DNA of 64,000 nt from Picochlorum sp. 'celeri' (lineage: Eukaryota; Chlorophyta; Trebouxiophyceae), in assembly GCA_010909725.1 (NCBI GenBank), contig JAACMV010000001.1, positions 655,533-719,532 of the forward strand. Reading direction: 5' to 3'. The notes beneath the pieces were generated by a model. That model ran no database searches, had not been told where the DNA came from, and saw only the letters and a program-made list of their open reading frames with translations. How positions within the stretch are numbered: position 1 is the first letter of the stretch; each line of letters begins with the position of its first letter. This document shows positions 21,001 through 32,652 of the stretch, piece by piece. A program made the translations under genes and the position numbers.

Positions 21001-23086
21001 CATCATTTCGTACTGAATTTCCATACAGAATTGTACAGCAGTACCTACATCCCGGAAAGCTACATGGAATGCATCGCCTTCGGTATTTATTTCGTATGCC
21101 CCATAAGCTGCAATCAGGTCTCTCATAAGAGTATCATGCGCCTCTTGCACGAAGTCATACACATTTGGAGCAGATGAAGCGATTTTGGTGGAATTCTCGA
21201 GATCTGTGATCACGAAAGCAACATATTTCAGTTCATCCAGTTTGGGCTTCTCTTCAACATTTGCATTGCCAACTTGGTCTGACATGTTGTTCAAAAGCTG
21301 TCTAATGTTCTTCAACTGGCCTTTGCGTCTTCTACTAGCCTCCCTTCTATTTCTATATCGCTTTCTAATTAAGAAAAGTGTGATGAGGAACAAAAGAACG
21401 AGTACAGATCCAACGACAGCAAGGACGACTACAAGACTGCTAACCTTGACACCCTTGGTGGTTGTCTCAACAACAATGCCTTCTCCCGGAAGAATCACAG
21501 ATACTGGCGCACTATCAGCCCAACTTTCTACCCCTGCTCCATTGACAGCAGTAATTCGTGCGAAATACTTTTTACCTGGACTGAGAGCTAACTGTGTAGC
21601 ATACACATTTCTGTCATCTACATTGTTGACTCTTGTCTTCCGTGTCACTGGCCTTCCAACATACGAATTCTCCGTCGTTCCATTATTTCCATACTCAAAT
21701 ATTTGGTACAAGTAGTAGTCAATGCCCGACTCGGTATCTTCAAATGCGTCCCATGAGACCCCCATACCACTTGTGCTGAGCTGAGCAGCTACATTTTTCA
21801 GGAATTCACCATTGTAAACTGACTTGCCCTCTGGCAATTTTGGAGGAACAAGATCAGCCAATACATCCCTAGAGGTTAGTTCTATACCATTCAATACTCC
21901 CGCAGCATTGTAAATAAGCACTTTCACGTTGTAAACGACTCCATTCTTTAGAGACACGCTGTCAGGAAGTTCAGAGTCTACAACATGGACAAGTTGGGCG
22001 ATAATGCCAGTTTCTTGTGAGTATGGATCCACTACTTGTGCAGACTGTATCAAATCCTTGCCATTATAATCCATCCAATCCATAAGACATGGGCCATCTT
22101 TCACACAAATCTTCCACTTGAACTTTGTGGCCACACCACCCTCTGCAGATGTGTAATCAGGTATTGAGAAAGAAACTCTGTCAGGATTTACCCAGTACGG
22201 TGGCTTCGGAATCTGAATTTCACATGCTGCTTCTCCCAAATCACAGACTGGCACTCCTATATCACAATAACCCCCAAGTCCCTTATCTCTGTCAGACACA
22301 ACATCAACAAGCGATGTGCCATCAAAAGTCAACAGTCGATCTTCCAGACACCAAGGAACTTCATCACATAGTCCTGAATAACAACCCAGAAAGTTATATT
22401 ACCATGTAAAAATATTTTAAAGAGTCCATATGAGTCGTACCTGGGTTATTCCGAACATCAAATATCCACCAGCCCCCATCACACCACTCTGACGGAACTG
22501 GTCCAACAAAAGAGTTATTATCCAGGTACACGTATCGTAAGTTGTAGAAGGTCGAGAGGTACGGTGGCAAGAATCCAGAGATATTATTATTCTGCAACGA
22601 TAAAATCTCCAGCTCCCTTAAGGTTGACCATTCCTCTGGGATGGGCCCCCAAAAGTTGTTCCCAGCCAGGTTGAGAATCCTCAACTCTGTCAAATTCCCT
22701 AATGCGGCAGGTAACCGCCCACTCAAAACGTTCCACTTTGTTATTCTTATATCTCCAAAATTCAATTGCAATACTCGGGACCCCTGTTCTGCCAAATACG
22801 GCTCCAGGGGGTAACATGACTGAGCCCTATCTGGCCCACCAGAAGGCTCAAAGAAAGGATAGCAAGTACAAGAAACGCCTGGCCATTGATCAATGCATGG
22901 ATCTGTATACTCACTCCAACTACTTAGAATATATCCATAGTCTTCTACACTGTCCTTGAATGCCAACAATGCATCTTTATCAGGCTTGTACGTCAAACCC
23001 CTCGACTGCACCACCAACTGCAGTAAGACTACCACTACGACAAGGAGTAGATTTAGGCAGCTAATATCCACCCTAAAATTCCTCAT
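18049..23086 (-). CDS. Receptor with LRR ectodomain and three class III nucleotide cyclase domains
   Basis: Exon 1 (22441-23086) and exon 2 (18049-22373) flank a 67-nt intron; the product has 1656 aa. A signal peptide (LLLVVVVVLLQLVV) is followed by a plant-type LRR cap (DALLAFKDSVEDYGYILSSW, then PCIDQWPGVSC) and 4-5 leucine-rich repeats to about 215. Two fibronectin-III-like segments follow (about 270-510), then a membrane helix at about 526-551 with an RKRYRNRR stop-transfer. Cyclase domain 1 (about 599-794) has the metal-binding Asp pair (ITDLENST, D606; TEGDAF, D649). Domain 2 (about 834-1044) lacks both. Domain 3 (about 1064-1310) lacks them too but has DYYGTIPNLAAR, with the adenine-selecting Asp and the catalytic Asn1257/Arg1261. 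The tail of about 350 residues is Ser-rich. Most likely it makes cAMP at a membrane. Confidence 0.85.
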
Positions 23087-23592
23087 ATTTCTTTACGCGG
23101 AGTCTTTGCTATCTCCTCGGAGGAAAATGAGCCATTTTCACGAGCAACGAGAAATTGGGATTACGCGAAATTAGATTGCACGTGATGTCTCCCTTGAGTC
23201 AGCTGCAGCAGTTAAAGAAACAATCTTTCTGGTATATATGTAATAATTAATGAGGTCTTTGTCCGATGAATGATCATAAACCGCAGCGTGAGAGAACGAC
23301 TCTTGTGACGCGGTATGTCACTCGAAGACCACAACCGTCTCTTGGGATTGAATATTCCTTATGTTAATTATAAAATACGATAATTTAATACAACAGGGAG
23401 CAATGGAAATGTTCTCCTTGAATGCTCGATAGTCAACGCCCTTGATGAATCTACCTCGGGTAGGCTACCGCCTGCCCATGAGTGCGCCCTGTGGGTACTA
23501 CCCAGCGCTACAGAGCATATCTCGTCCCAAGATATCTGTCAGAGTCTTACATGTGCGAAATCCTTCCTCAAATTCTATTATACAACACCTAT
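23087..23592. other. Intergenic region with GC-rich palindromes
   Basis: This is the 5' side of the receptor cyclase gene and the 3' side of the TPR gene. It contains short perfect inverted repeats at 23451-23463 (CTACC..GGTAG) and 23492-23504 (TGGGTA..TACCCA) inside a stretch richer in GC than its surroundings. No coding frame or tRNA was recognised. Confidence 0.35.
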
Positions 23593-26188
23593 TTATCGTT
23601 GAGTTTGAGCGATGAGCTCTCTGCATTCCTCCAATTTAGGTTCTGCAAGATCTTGGGTTTGGGCGTCCTCGGCAATGGCATTCTCAAGTAGCCCTTCTGC
23701 CTCTAGCAGTAGAGAAAATGCATCTTCTACCAGTCCAATATTTATTGCACAGTAATATGCGCCAAGAAGTGCCGTTCCAGCTAATCTGAGTCCCTCTGCT
23801 GCGGCAGTGGCACCAGAGGACAAGTCCACACCAGCAGTGAACTTGTCGGATGCATTGCAGAAAAGAGAGTATGCGCCCTCAAAGTCCCCAGCACTTTGGG
23901 ATATTTCAGCTCGCAAGCAAATAACTCTACCCCAGTTGATGAATGCCTTGCCTTGAGATGGATCGATTTCGAGAATTTGGCGATACAACCTGCCTGCTTT
24001 CAAAAGCATGTCTTGGGCGTCATCCTCATCCAGCTCAGCGCCCTTGATGCCCTCCTCAAACTTCTGATTTGCCATCATTATTTTTGCTTTTGCTCGAGCC
24101 ATTAACGCATTACCTCGGTTACCGATCGCTTTGATATTCTCCGTATCTCCTTCTATGGCTTTTTCAAAGTATTCATCTGCCTGGGCCAACAATTCGTCTG
24201 CAGCGTTATAATCACCCCCCTGGAATTCATCTCGACCCCTTTTAAGGACAGCTAAACCTTTATCATATAGCGAAACATTATCTTGTTCATCCTCTGTTTG
24301 CGCTATGGTAGCTTGATTTTGTTCTTGTTGCTCCTCCTCCTCCTCCTCCTCCTTGTTCATTAGGTCATGATCTATAGGGGAGGAAGCCTCTACATCAATG
24401 TCCTTTGCCATTGGGGATGAGGAAGGAGACCCATTTTCTGTTTCCACAGAATCTGGTTGTAATACCAATTCTTCCTCTTGCTTGATGGGAACAGACTCAT
24501 ATTCTTTATCGGAGAGCCAGGATGCAATTGGCACTCCTGTTCCGCTGCCATTGGTAGATGTTTGCAATTCATCATAAGCACGTTGTTCTGTCTCTATGTT
24601 TTCCTCAACAGAACCTTTAGAAACTAATGTTGTACCACGGAGTGCCTCTCCCATCACATAATCTACTATTACTGCCGACAGTTCTGCTGATAACGACTCC
24701 AGGTTTACAGATTCATCCCCGAGATCAAGAATATTGGACAACTTCTCCATCATCTTCTCCTTCACCTGGTTCGTGAGACGCTCCTTGGACACATCGAAGG
24801 AAGGAAGGAATTCTTTTTGAATCCGTTGCTGGTCACCAGGCAAAGAACGGATCTGGGAACCAATAGCTTCCAAGTCACGGGATATTACCTGAAAATCATT
24901 CTTCAACTCTGACACAAGATCTTCTGTTGATTCGGTGCCATCTTTCACCAGAGACGCATCCTCTTGTATCCTACTTAATTTTTCATCTAATTCAGCAAGT
25001 TTTGCTCCAAGCTGGTTCCACTGCGAAGAATCTACTGTCATGACCAGATCCTCCATCATATCCTGCTGCTCAATAACGATGGAGTTCTTCAAGTTCTCCA
25101 ATTCTATCGATAGTATCTTCTTGATGCCATCCTCAGTTAAAGAATTATCGTCAAATGATCCTTGCTGTTGACTATCAGCCGAAAGCCTTGGCAGTGTCTG
25201 GGATAAAATCTGGGGGAGCTGCCGGACAGGCTCCAGCGACCTCCACACTTCTGCTTTCACTGCTGATGCTATTGCATCTTCCTCTATACTCAATGAAGAA
25301 GACAAGCTCGCTGTCAGACGCCTCATACTCTCCGACTGAGCAGCGTCTAAACCCGAAATGGCCCCTTCAAGCGCCTACACAAACACAACTCACACATGAC
25401 ACATTCAACCATGTGCACACCATCCAAGCATGTAAACATACCGCAATCCTCGAATCCAATCGAGACAAGGCAGCAACTTCCTCACTCGACGCATCCTGTA
25501 AATCAGTTCGAATATCTGCACGAAGATTCCTTAACCCCTCCCCAATAGCCTCTGTGGACCGCCTCATGTTCTTCAACACTGTTGCATCACCTTGCTCCAC
25601 AGATTCCTCCAGCTTCACAAGCACAGGCAAAACTTTTTCTTTAATCACATTCTCATCTACACTTCCACTCTTGTCTTTTGCTGCTTCAAATGCGGATAAC
25701 GCAGCAGATACCTCCTCAGCCATCTCAGCAGTCCCCTCCTCTGACAATGCCACCAGCTGCCTCAGAGCACTTGTAAATTGCCGCTCCATAACCGCTTGAG
25801 AACGCTTTGCATCGATAGAGTTCTTCTCTTTACTGGCATATAATGCAATCAGCGGAAGAACTAGAGGTCCAGCAATCAGCAGAGCTTCCTGTGTAACAAC
25901 AAATGCAGCAGCACTAGCCACAGCCCCCAACCAAGCCCCAGCATCTACAGTGGACCAAAAAGCCTTCCATCCACGCCCTGGTGGCACCGTAGACAATTCT
26001 TTTGAAGCTTGGTTTGTATTTTTATAGGAAGATGCACAATGCACGTGCCCTCCTCGCCTGACTGACCCAATCCTCTGAGCAATGTTGCCAATCGAATGTC
26101 TCCTTCCATACAGGCCATAGATGCGTGATGAAGGGATCAACCTTCCCTTCTGATATCCTATGGTATTTGTGGATTGAATTCTATTCAT
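23593..26188 (-). CDS. Plastid-targeted membrane protein with coiled coil and TPR repeats
   Basis: Exon 1 (25442-26188) and exon 2 (23593-25374) flank a 67-nt intron (GTATG donor); the product has 842 aa. The first ~70 residues are basic and Ser-rich (transit peptide). A hydrophobic stretch at about 85-120 holds LGAVASAAAFVVTQEALLIAGPLVLPLIALY. A long helical coiled-coil region with repeated short Leu/Glu segments runs to about 520, then an acidic Glu run encoded by a (TCC)n tract near 24335. The last 200 residues are TPR-like helices (AADELLAQADEYFEKAIEGD, then LLKAGRLYRQILEIDPSQGKAF). TPR arrays bind protein partners. No specific family is recognised; a plastid membrane scaffold is an inference. 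Confidence 0.65.
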
Positions 26189-26514
26189 AGATGCGGCGAT
26201 GTGAGTGAAAAGCAAATTATCATGCTCTTTAAAGCAAGGCAGCACGTGTTGAGGATTTCTCCTTCATCTATTCTCGGGTTCACTCGTTATCTAAATTATT
26301 TTAAAGATATTCACAATGTTCCAGATGGCAACCTATTCCCAAGATGGATGAGTGGGGTTGTTTCAAATTCCCTGCCTCTCGGAATAAAAAACATTCCTGC
26401 CATCTCTAATGCTGCACGCTTCTTGTCCTGTCCCACCACAGACAACTACTATTGGAATACGTTGAATTCTCAAAAATACATCAGATTTACCTAGTAGTGG
26501 AAAGAACCGTAGCA
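26189..26514. other. Divergent promoter region
   Basis: About 325 bp between the TPR gene and the zinc-ribbon gene, which point outwards. No RNA gene, repeat or extra coding segment is recognised. Confidence 0.4.
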
Positions 26515-27129
26515 ATGCGGTTACATGGGGCGTCGAGAGAAGTATGTGGTGGGTTCTTGGCTCCTCAACCTCACAAGCTTCCTCGTCAAGTCTGTCGAGG
26601 CCAGATGAAGCATACACCTTGTTGTCATGATCAGATGCATGGTGAGCCATCATGCGAACGATCAGCTTCACAAAATGAGTCATCCTGTAGCCCTCACCCA
26701 ACAGTATCAGCAGCAGCAGTACAGAGTTTCCTAGTAGCCTCTCTGGCACAAGCATTCTCATTGGATACCATGGCGTATGCATCCATTGACGAGCGTGGGA
26801 AATATGTACCTTCTCCGGTGGATGGTCCTGGGTGGGAAATTTGGTTCGGGAGTATTGTAGGTGTTATTCCCTTTATAATTGCCAGCTATGAGTTTGGAAA
26901 GAGAATAGTGATTCAGCGGCGATGTGCCGTGTGTGGAGGAAAAGGCCTGGTAAAGAAAGGCAAGTATTGGAAAAAATGTACCCAATGCGGTGGTATGCTT
27001 CCGTGGTTGGGGTGGAGGGCATTTTGGTTTTCCAATCTACGACCAGGAAATGGAGGTCCCTTGTTGCAACCTAAGCCAGCTGCAGGTGAAAGGACAAATG
27101 CGACAGACAGTGACGATATCCCATCCTGA
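26515..27129 (+). CDS. Conserved plastid membrane protein with DnaJ-type zinc ribbon
   Basis: The gene encodes 204 aa from ATG 26515. An N-terminal ~70 residues rich in Cys, His and Arg could be a transit peptide. A Ser/Ala hydrophobic stretch (AAAVQSFLVASLAQAF) follows, then a predicted membrane helix (WFGSIVGVIPFIIASYEFG). Next comes a four-cysteine cluster CAVCGGKG ... CTQCGG of the DnaJ central-domain type, and a Trp-rich segment LPWLGWRAFW. This layout is shared by small green-lineage thylakoid proteins that help photosystem assembly or thiol chemistry; the exact family is not recognised. It converges on the DUF2854 gene with 48 bp between them. Confidence 0.65.
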   Translation: MRLHGASREVCGGFLAPQPHKLPRQVCRGQMKHTPCCHDQMHGEPSCERSASQNESSCSPHPTVSAAAVQSFLVASLAQAFSLDTMAYASIDERGKYVPSPVDGPGWEIWFGSIVGVIPFIIASYEFGKRIVIQRRCAVCGGKGLVKKGKYWKKCTQCGGMLPWLGWRAFWFSNLRPGNGGPLLQPKPAAGERTNATDSDDIPS

Positions 27130-27177
27130 TATTCTATTTACATATTTTATTATTACCATATATTGAAGAAAAAATGT

Positions 27178-28035
27178 CTACTGCTGACGAGGTTTCATTC
27201 CAGGCATGAGGGGTGGCAAGACATCCTTCTTTTCTCCTCCCTCTCTGCCAGCCCCTGACCCATCTGTTATCAGAGCAACCTCCTGTCCACCTTGGCGTGG
27301 TGTCAGTTCTACAACAATACCAGGTCCAAAGAAGGATTGAATCTTTTCCTTTCTACTTGTCCATTCCTCATCCTCCATGCCTTCTTTTGTTTCGAAATCC
27401 AAGACGAGAGTGTACTGCCCATCCCTCACCTCCTCACGCACAGCAACCAATATTGGGCAAAATCTCCTCGGAAGACCCTTGGCCTGTCCAAATCTGAAAA
27501 TTCTCGACAATGCTTCATCCAAATGCTGCTCATCTCCATATCTAAACCGAGTCACATCATCTCTGAGTTGATTTTGAATATCAGTTGCCTGAGATTCTCT
27601 AATCTTAAGAGCCTCTGGCTGAGAAAAGCATGGCACAGGTCTGAGCTGGGCATAGCTCAGCGCAAATCCAAGCAGAGAGATTGGGAATCCATAAATAAGT
27701 AAAAGAGAAGATACATCTCCTCCTGGAAGTAGTTGGAAAAAGGCTCCAAAGCCATACGTGAGCAAACCAAGACCAACAGGAGTCAGGATGGATCCAAATG
27801 AAATCCTCTCAATTCTGATGGGCTCTGCCCTCACGAATCCAGCGGGTGTCTCCAGCTCTCCCTTCTCATTTACAGAATCGCGTGCAATGCAATTTCTGTT
27901 ACCACGAGGCACATGTGATGTGATGCGGTGCGTTGCAGCAGACCTGTGTGTTTGTGTCCAGAGGTGTGGTGGTACTCTACCACAAGGACCACAACAAAGC
28001 TTTGGCGATGAGGCGGCTATTCTACTCACATTCAT
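27178..28035 (-). CDS. DUF2854 family thylakoid-type membrane protein
   Basis: The gene encodes 285 aa from ATG 28035. The first ~60 residues are a Ser/Arg/Thr-rich transit peptide candidate. Two predicted membrane helices lie at about 80-128 (FGSILTPVGLGLLTYGFGAF and LLLIYGFPISLLGFALSYA), followed by AQLRPVPCFS. The soluble part contains RESQATDIQNQLRDDVTRFR and YGDEQHLDEAL, which fit the family DUF2854 (cyanobacteria and plastids). Its biochemical role is unknown. The C-terminus is Gly/Lys/Pro-rich and low in complexity. Confidence 0.75.
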   Translation of the reverse strand: MNVSRIAASSPKLCCGPCGRVPPHLWTQTHRSAATHRITSHVPRGNRNCIARDSVNEKGELETPAGFVRAEPIRIERISFGSILTPVGLGLLTYGFGAFFQLLPGGDVSSLLLIYGFPISLLGFALSYAQLRPVPCFSQPEALKIRESQATDIQNQLRDDVTRFRYGDEQHLDEALSRIFRFGQAKGLPRRFCPILVAVREEVRDGQYTLVLDFETKEGMEDEEWTSRKEKIQSFFGPGIVVELTPRQGGQEVALITDGSGAGREGGEKKDVLPPLMPGMKPRQQ

Positions 28036-28491
28036 CGTTATTCTCCTTTAATCGATTTTAAAAGTATTTTTGGGAGTCGTGGAATGTTGATCATGGATCA
28101 CAATCGTGGAAGAGGAGAGGTCCTGCCGAGGCGATACATGAAGCACCCCATCAGGTGACTCCTTTGATGGTACATACTGATGGATACCATTGAATTGATC
28201 TCTGGATGGGAAGCGCATCGCAGATTCATGAAATGGTGTCCATGACTCCTGTTGTTATTGCATGAAAGATCCTTTACACGCTCGATATACCAAATTTCTA
28301 ATATACCAAATATATATATAGCAGTGTGATACGTACGTTGCTTGCCCAAGACGAGCCGTCTGTTGACTGGTTTGAATTAATTTCACAGCTGGTCAACGGA
28401 TTTCGCCGTGGTGAGAGGAATACAACACAATTATACTCATTTAACTGGTATAATTGATCCATAGAAGGCGGGTTTGAGGAGAAATAGGACG
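28036..28491. other. Divergent promoter region
   Basis: About 455 bp lie between the DUF2854 gene and the TFIIIC-like gene. An AT-rich run of TATA repeats at 28310-28320 could be a core promoter for either gene. No RNA gene was recognised. A short upstream exon of the TFIIIC-like gene cannot be excluded here. Confidence 0.35.
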
Positions 28492-28749
28492 ATGACAGTC
28501 GTAGACTGCCTCATTGAGTTTGTCGGACCTGCTCCTGCTCCAGGAGTGCCGGCTGTATTCAAAGGGTTGGATACAGCCGAGCCAGTTATGGAATTGGAGG
28601 ATGGCAGTGTGTATGTGGGGGAATTTGTAGAGATATTTGGGACCCTGATGGTGTTTTCTCAGGATGAAGATAGGGTGGGCTTGGAGAGTGCTGTAGGAGA
28701 TAAGAAGTTGGTCTTTCGGAAAAAGACTGGGAGTACTAAGAAGGAATGA
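28492..28749 (+). CDS. Probable TFIIIC subunit 6 (tau55/GTF3C6-like) small protein
   Basis: The gene encodes 85 aa from ATG 28492. The core (PVMELEDGSVYVGEFVEIFGTLMVFSQ) follows the TFIIIC triple-barrel subunit signature: a short strand, then G-x-Y-x-G-x-Y/F-E, then G-T-x-x-x-F. This subunit forms a barrel with its partner to hold the TFIIIC complex that recruits RNA polymerase III. It is short, with a basic end (KKTGSTKKE). Another exon upstream may exist. The stop is only two bases from the stop of the convergent DIS3 gene. Confidence 0.55.
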   Translation: MTVVDCLIEFVGPAPAPGVPAVFKGLDTAEPVMELEDGSVYVGEFVEIFGTLMVFSQDEDRVGLESAVGDKKLVFRKKTGSTKKE

Positions 28750-28751
28750 TT

Positions 28752-31700
28752 TTACATCATATGTAACGAACTGTATGTCTTTTTGCTGTCCCAGAACAGC
28801 GAATGTACAATACTGGAAGAGTTTGAGACTGCTGTGTTTGCCTTTTCAGTCCAATATGTATGCTTTTCTGAGCCAGGTTTGAATTTTTTGGCCCTCATGG
28901 TGTACAATCTGGCCTTTTCTGCTAATTTGGATACGGCTTGTTCGAGTTTTTCTCGGACTGGGTCTTTTTGCTGATGTGAGAATGAGTGATTGATGACGAC
29001 TGATGACGTAGCTCTGTGCTGTTCTTCTCTTTCCATGTTCATCTTGCTAATGGTAAGATTGACCAAGGCTGATGTCAGGTCAGTAATTTGCGGTGGAGAC
29101 GACGCAGAATAGTCCTCTTCTTCTTCGTTTGCATCTGATGGCGATGATGATGGACCAGTCATTCTCGCCCGCAGTGGTGGGCACACTGAGTCTTGATTGC
29201 GTGCATACTCATGAGGTAGTATTTTTACCCGAAGAGATGGGCCATGGAACGAAGATATTTCCGATTCCACTTGCACCCATAACTTGCTCATTCGCTGCAG
29301 TGAGAACGATGCCTGTGATGAGGCGTCCTGGAATGAGATTGACTCATACCCATACTGTCCTTGATCTGAAACATGAATGGAGATGTGCTCTGTTTCTGTT
29401 GATGATGGGAAGAGAAGCGACAGAGCAGTCGATTTTCTGTCTGGAGAATCAAATCTGATTATTCCCTACACATGGATGAGTGTGAATCATGCAGACATCA
29501 TCATGGATCATGACAAGAGCAACATACCCTCAGATCGACGTGTGGAATAAAAATTCGAATGAATGATTCTTCAATCTCCTCAACAATCGCTTCAAACCGT
29601 GTAGGGTTTTTTGCAAATAGAAGCAAAAGGTATAAAAGCGAGCATTCTCTCTGGCATATCTTGGCTGCTCTGGTCTTTTGGTTGATGGTATTGATTCTGC
29701 TCTCAAGATCTCTTGCCGTATGTTTGTACTGCCCATCCCACTGGATGGACTCGAGCAATTGCTTATGAACCAGTATATCTGCAAATCTTCGAATGGGAGA
29801 CGTGAAATGCGTGTACCCATTGTTCAGTCCCAATCCAGCATGAAGCCGACTGGGCATGGCACCAGCCGTTGTGTACACAGCTTGCTGGAGGGACATGTTT
29901 GCTACAACTTTCAGCAACGAACTCAAAGCTGGATCTTGTGTGCTCGCAAGTGCATATTGTAAATCTTTACCGAAGGCGTGTGGTTGAGTGAACATGTCCT
30001 TGTTTCCTATGGAAAAGCTCTGACAGAATGCATGGATATTCTGCAATTTGTCCTTGTCAGGATAGGCATGGCATCGCAGCACCGCCGAGGTTGGGTGCGA
30101 TTCACAAATCTTCTTGGCCACAGCTTCATTGGCCATAATCATGAGTTCTGCAATAATTTTCATGGTATCCAAACTCCGCTTCTCGTACATTCGTTGAGGC
30201 ATCCCAGTGTCATTGGTTTCAAATTTAAATTCTTTACTATCAAGTTCTATCGCTCCATGTTTTAATCTAATCCTTAATCTATCTTCCGCTAATTGTCGTA
30301 CTATTCCAAGCCCTTGGCGCATTTGTTCAAGGTCTTCTTTAGAGCAAAGGCCACACAGTTTGTCATTCTTGTGGAATTTCCCATCCAAAATTGCCTGTGC
30401 CTGGGAATACTCCAACTGGTACCTTGACAGGATGATTGATCGTCCATACCATGTATCGAGTACTTTAAAGCCATCGTATGCAATCTTCCACACCACACTG
30501 ACGGCAAACCTAGGTTTCCCAGAAAGAAGGGATGCTGCATTCTCGGAAATCTGTGATGGAAGCATGTCCAAACGTCTGTCCACTAAGTACACTGTTGTAC
30601 ATCGCGATGCAGCTTCTTCTTCCAAAAATGACGCATCTTTCACAAAATACGTCACATCAGCTATATGAATTCCCAGCTCAAATGTATCCTTATCGATGCA
30701 GCTCACATGCATTGCATCATCAACATCAGTGCAACCTTCTGGATCGATACTGCAGACAAATTTATCCCGTAAATCTACCCTACCACGAGCAATCTCACTC
30801 TGAATTTCATCATCTCGAGGCACCCAATGCGTGTCGCCCCCAGATGGTAGTTCATGCAAAGCACTCTGTACAAATTCACCAAATAAAAGTCCATGTCGAT
30901 AGAGGAGCACGTCAGTCTCCGTTTTCAAGTCACCCATCGGTCCCATGCACTTTAAAACATGCGCATGTGGGTACGATGAATCTTCATCCCACCCAATAAT
31001 CCTCACCAAGAATCTTTTGTTAATATACGTGTCAAGATGCCTCGACTTGACTCTCAATTTGGGGAACCGATGATCGAACGGCACACAAATCACAGATTTC
31101 ATCGTGTCTGATGGCCCTAGACTTAGCAAAGCCTTCTCATCTTGCTTTGAGATGGCCACCATAACATCATTGTATCGGCGCTGCACCACATGAAGCACTC
31201 TGCCTCTCTGCTGAACTGCTTGGGAATGAGTATTCACATCTTCATCAACCAGCGATGAGAATGTATCATCTACATCTCCATCATCTATGCATGAAGCAGT
31301 AGACTGTTCCGGGATGAGCTCGACGACAACGTCATCCCCATGAATGGCATGCCATCTGTCCTCCCTGGACATTATGTGCACCAGACCACCATCATCCTTG
31401 ACAACATACGACCTCCCACTGTGCCTCCCATCAACTTTCAATGTCCCTTTAATATATACACCTCGCTGAATTCCTCGCTCAATCTGCGCATGCGTCGCCT
31501 TTCGGATTCCCTCCCCACGAGAGATTGATGCAGCGGCATCATGACTCTTCCTAGACTCTCGAGCTGCCATGAACAGGTTCATAATCTCATCATTCTGCCC
31601 CCATTCCGATTTCATGTAATCATACATATATATGCATCCATCTCCTCCTATGCTACACTCATAATCGTCATCATCATCGACTAGAGCACTGCAAGTCACA

Positions 31701-32231
31701 TCCTGATGCTCTGACAAATGTCCCAAGTACCATCCAGCTGCAGCCACTGGCCCCTTCACGTCCTCCTCTTCATGATGTACATCATCAAATAGATAGAAAT
31801 TCTTCCTCCGATCTCTATACAACGATCGAATTCGAGAGACAAGGCGCAACGCATGGCGAGATATCTTTTGCAGTTCACTCAAACACAGCACAACTCCATG
31901 TCGACCAGAAATTGTCTCATTCTCGAAGCAATCGATATACCGCTCAACACACGTGGCAGTAGGAAACACATAACGTCGAATATCCGCGCTCAGAGCATCC
32001 CGAATGCGACAATTGCGCAAACACAGAGAACTTCCACATGAAATGTCAGATCGTGTATACTGCTCTACGCGCTCTATAAAGACTCGCGTCGCTTTATCTT
32101 TGGATGAAATAACCCGGATGGAAGGTATAACCTGAAGATAGTCACAAATGGATGCTCATGTCGGACCGCATGGCGTTGTTCAATTCAAAACAACCAACCT
32201 TTCGCTCTTTCCAAGCAGGCGCAATGGCCAT
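28752..32231 (-). CDS. DIS3: Exosome ribonuclease DIS3/RRP44
   Basis: Three exons were joined: 32199-32231, 29528-32131 and 28752-29465, with introns of 67 and 62 nt, giving 1116 aa. The N-terminus carries the CR3 cysteine cluster (SCGSSLC) and a PIN domain (about 60-190), then cold-shock domains. The RNB domain has the intact active site DPEGCTDVDDA (474-484), and the C-terminal S1 part spans exons 2 and 3. It degrades RNA 3' to 5' as the catalytic subunit of the exosome. In the PIN domain the first metal Asp is replaced (FPTATC where PDTN is usual), while the Glu (LSEL) and later Asp residues remain. The C-terminal exon is longer than usual and acidic/Ser-rich. The 11-codon first exon is the least certain part. 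Confidence 0.87.
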
Positions 32232-32652
32232 TGACGAATATACTTCGTTTATCGCATAGATTACAGGAGATGAAATTACAATTCACTTGTCATTAGTATT
32301 TGGAAGGATGCATCGGAGGCAGGTGAGCTTGTTTTTTGAACAAAATTTGTTTGATGGAGATGACATCATTTTCTGTTTTTCCTCTGTGTCGGGAGAGAGA
32401 CTCTGAGAGCTCGAGCCAGAAGCTGGGTGGCTTTCGATATGCGTGGTGATAACGACAGAGATGGGAGAATGGTCTAGAAGACCAGCCAGAAATTGTTCAA
32501 AAGTTCAAAATGTTACGCAGATACCAGTAGTAAAAGGCGACTGATATAAATGATCGTAACATCTTGATGGGCGCTAGAGTGGGCGTCCTAAATAAATACA
32601 AGGCATCATGCTTTGTGTCGATTTGGATTCTTATGGGCCATAGCAACCACCC
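32232..32652. other. Intergenic region, no gene seen
   Basis: About 420 bp lie between the FAD monooxygenase gene and the DIS3 gene, both on the reverse strand: upstream of DIS3 and downstream of the monooxygenase. No RNA gene, repeat or coding frame supported by homology was found. Confidence 0.4.
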
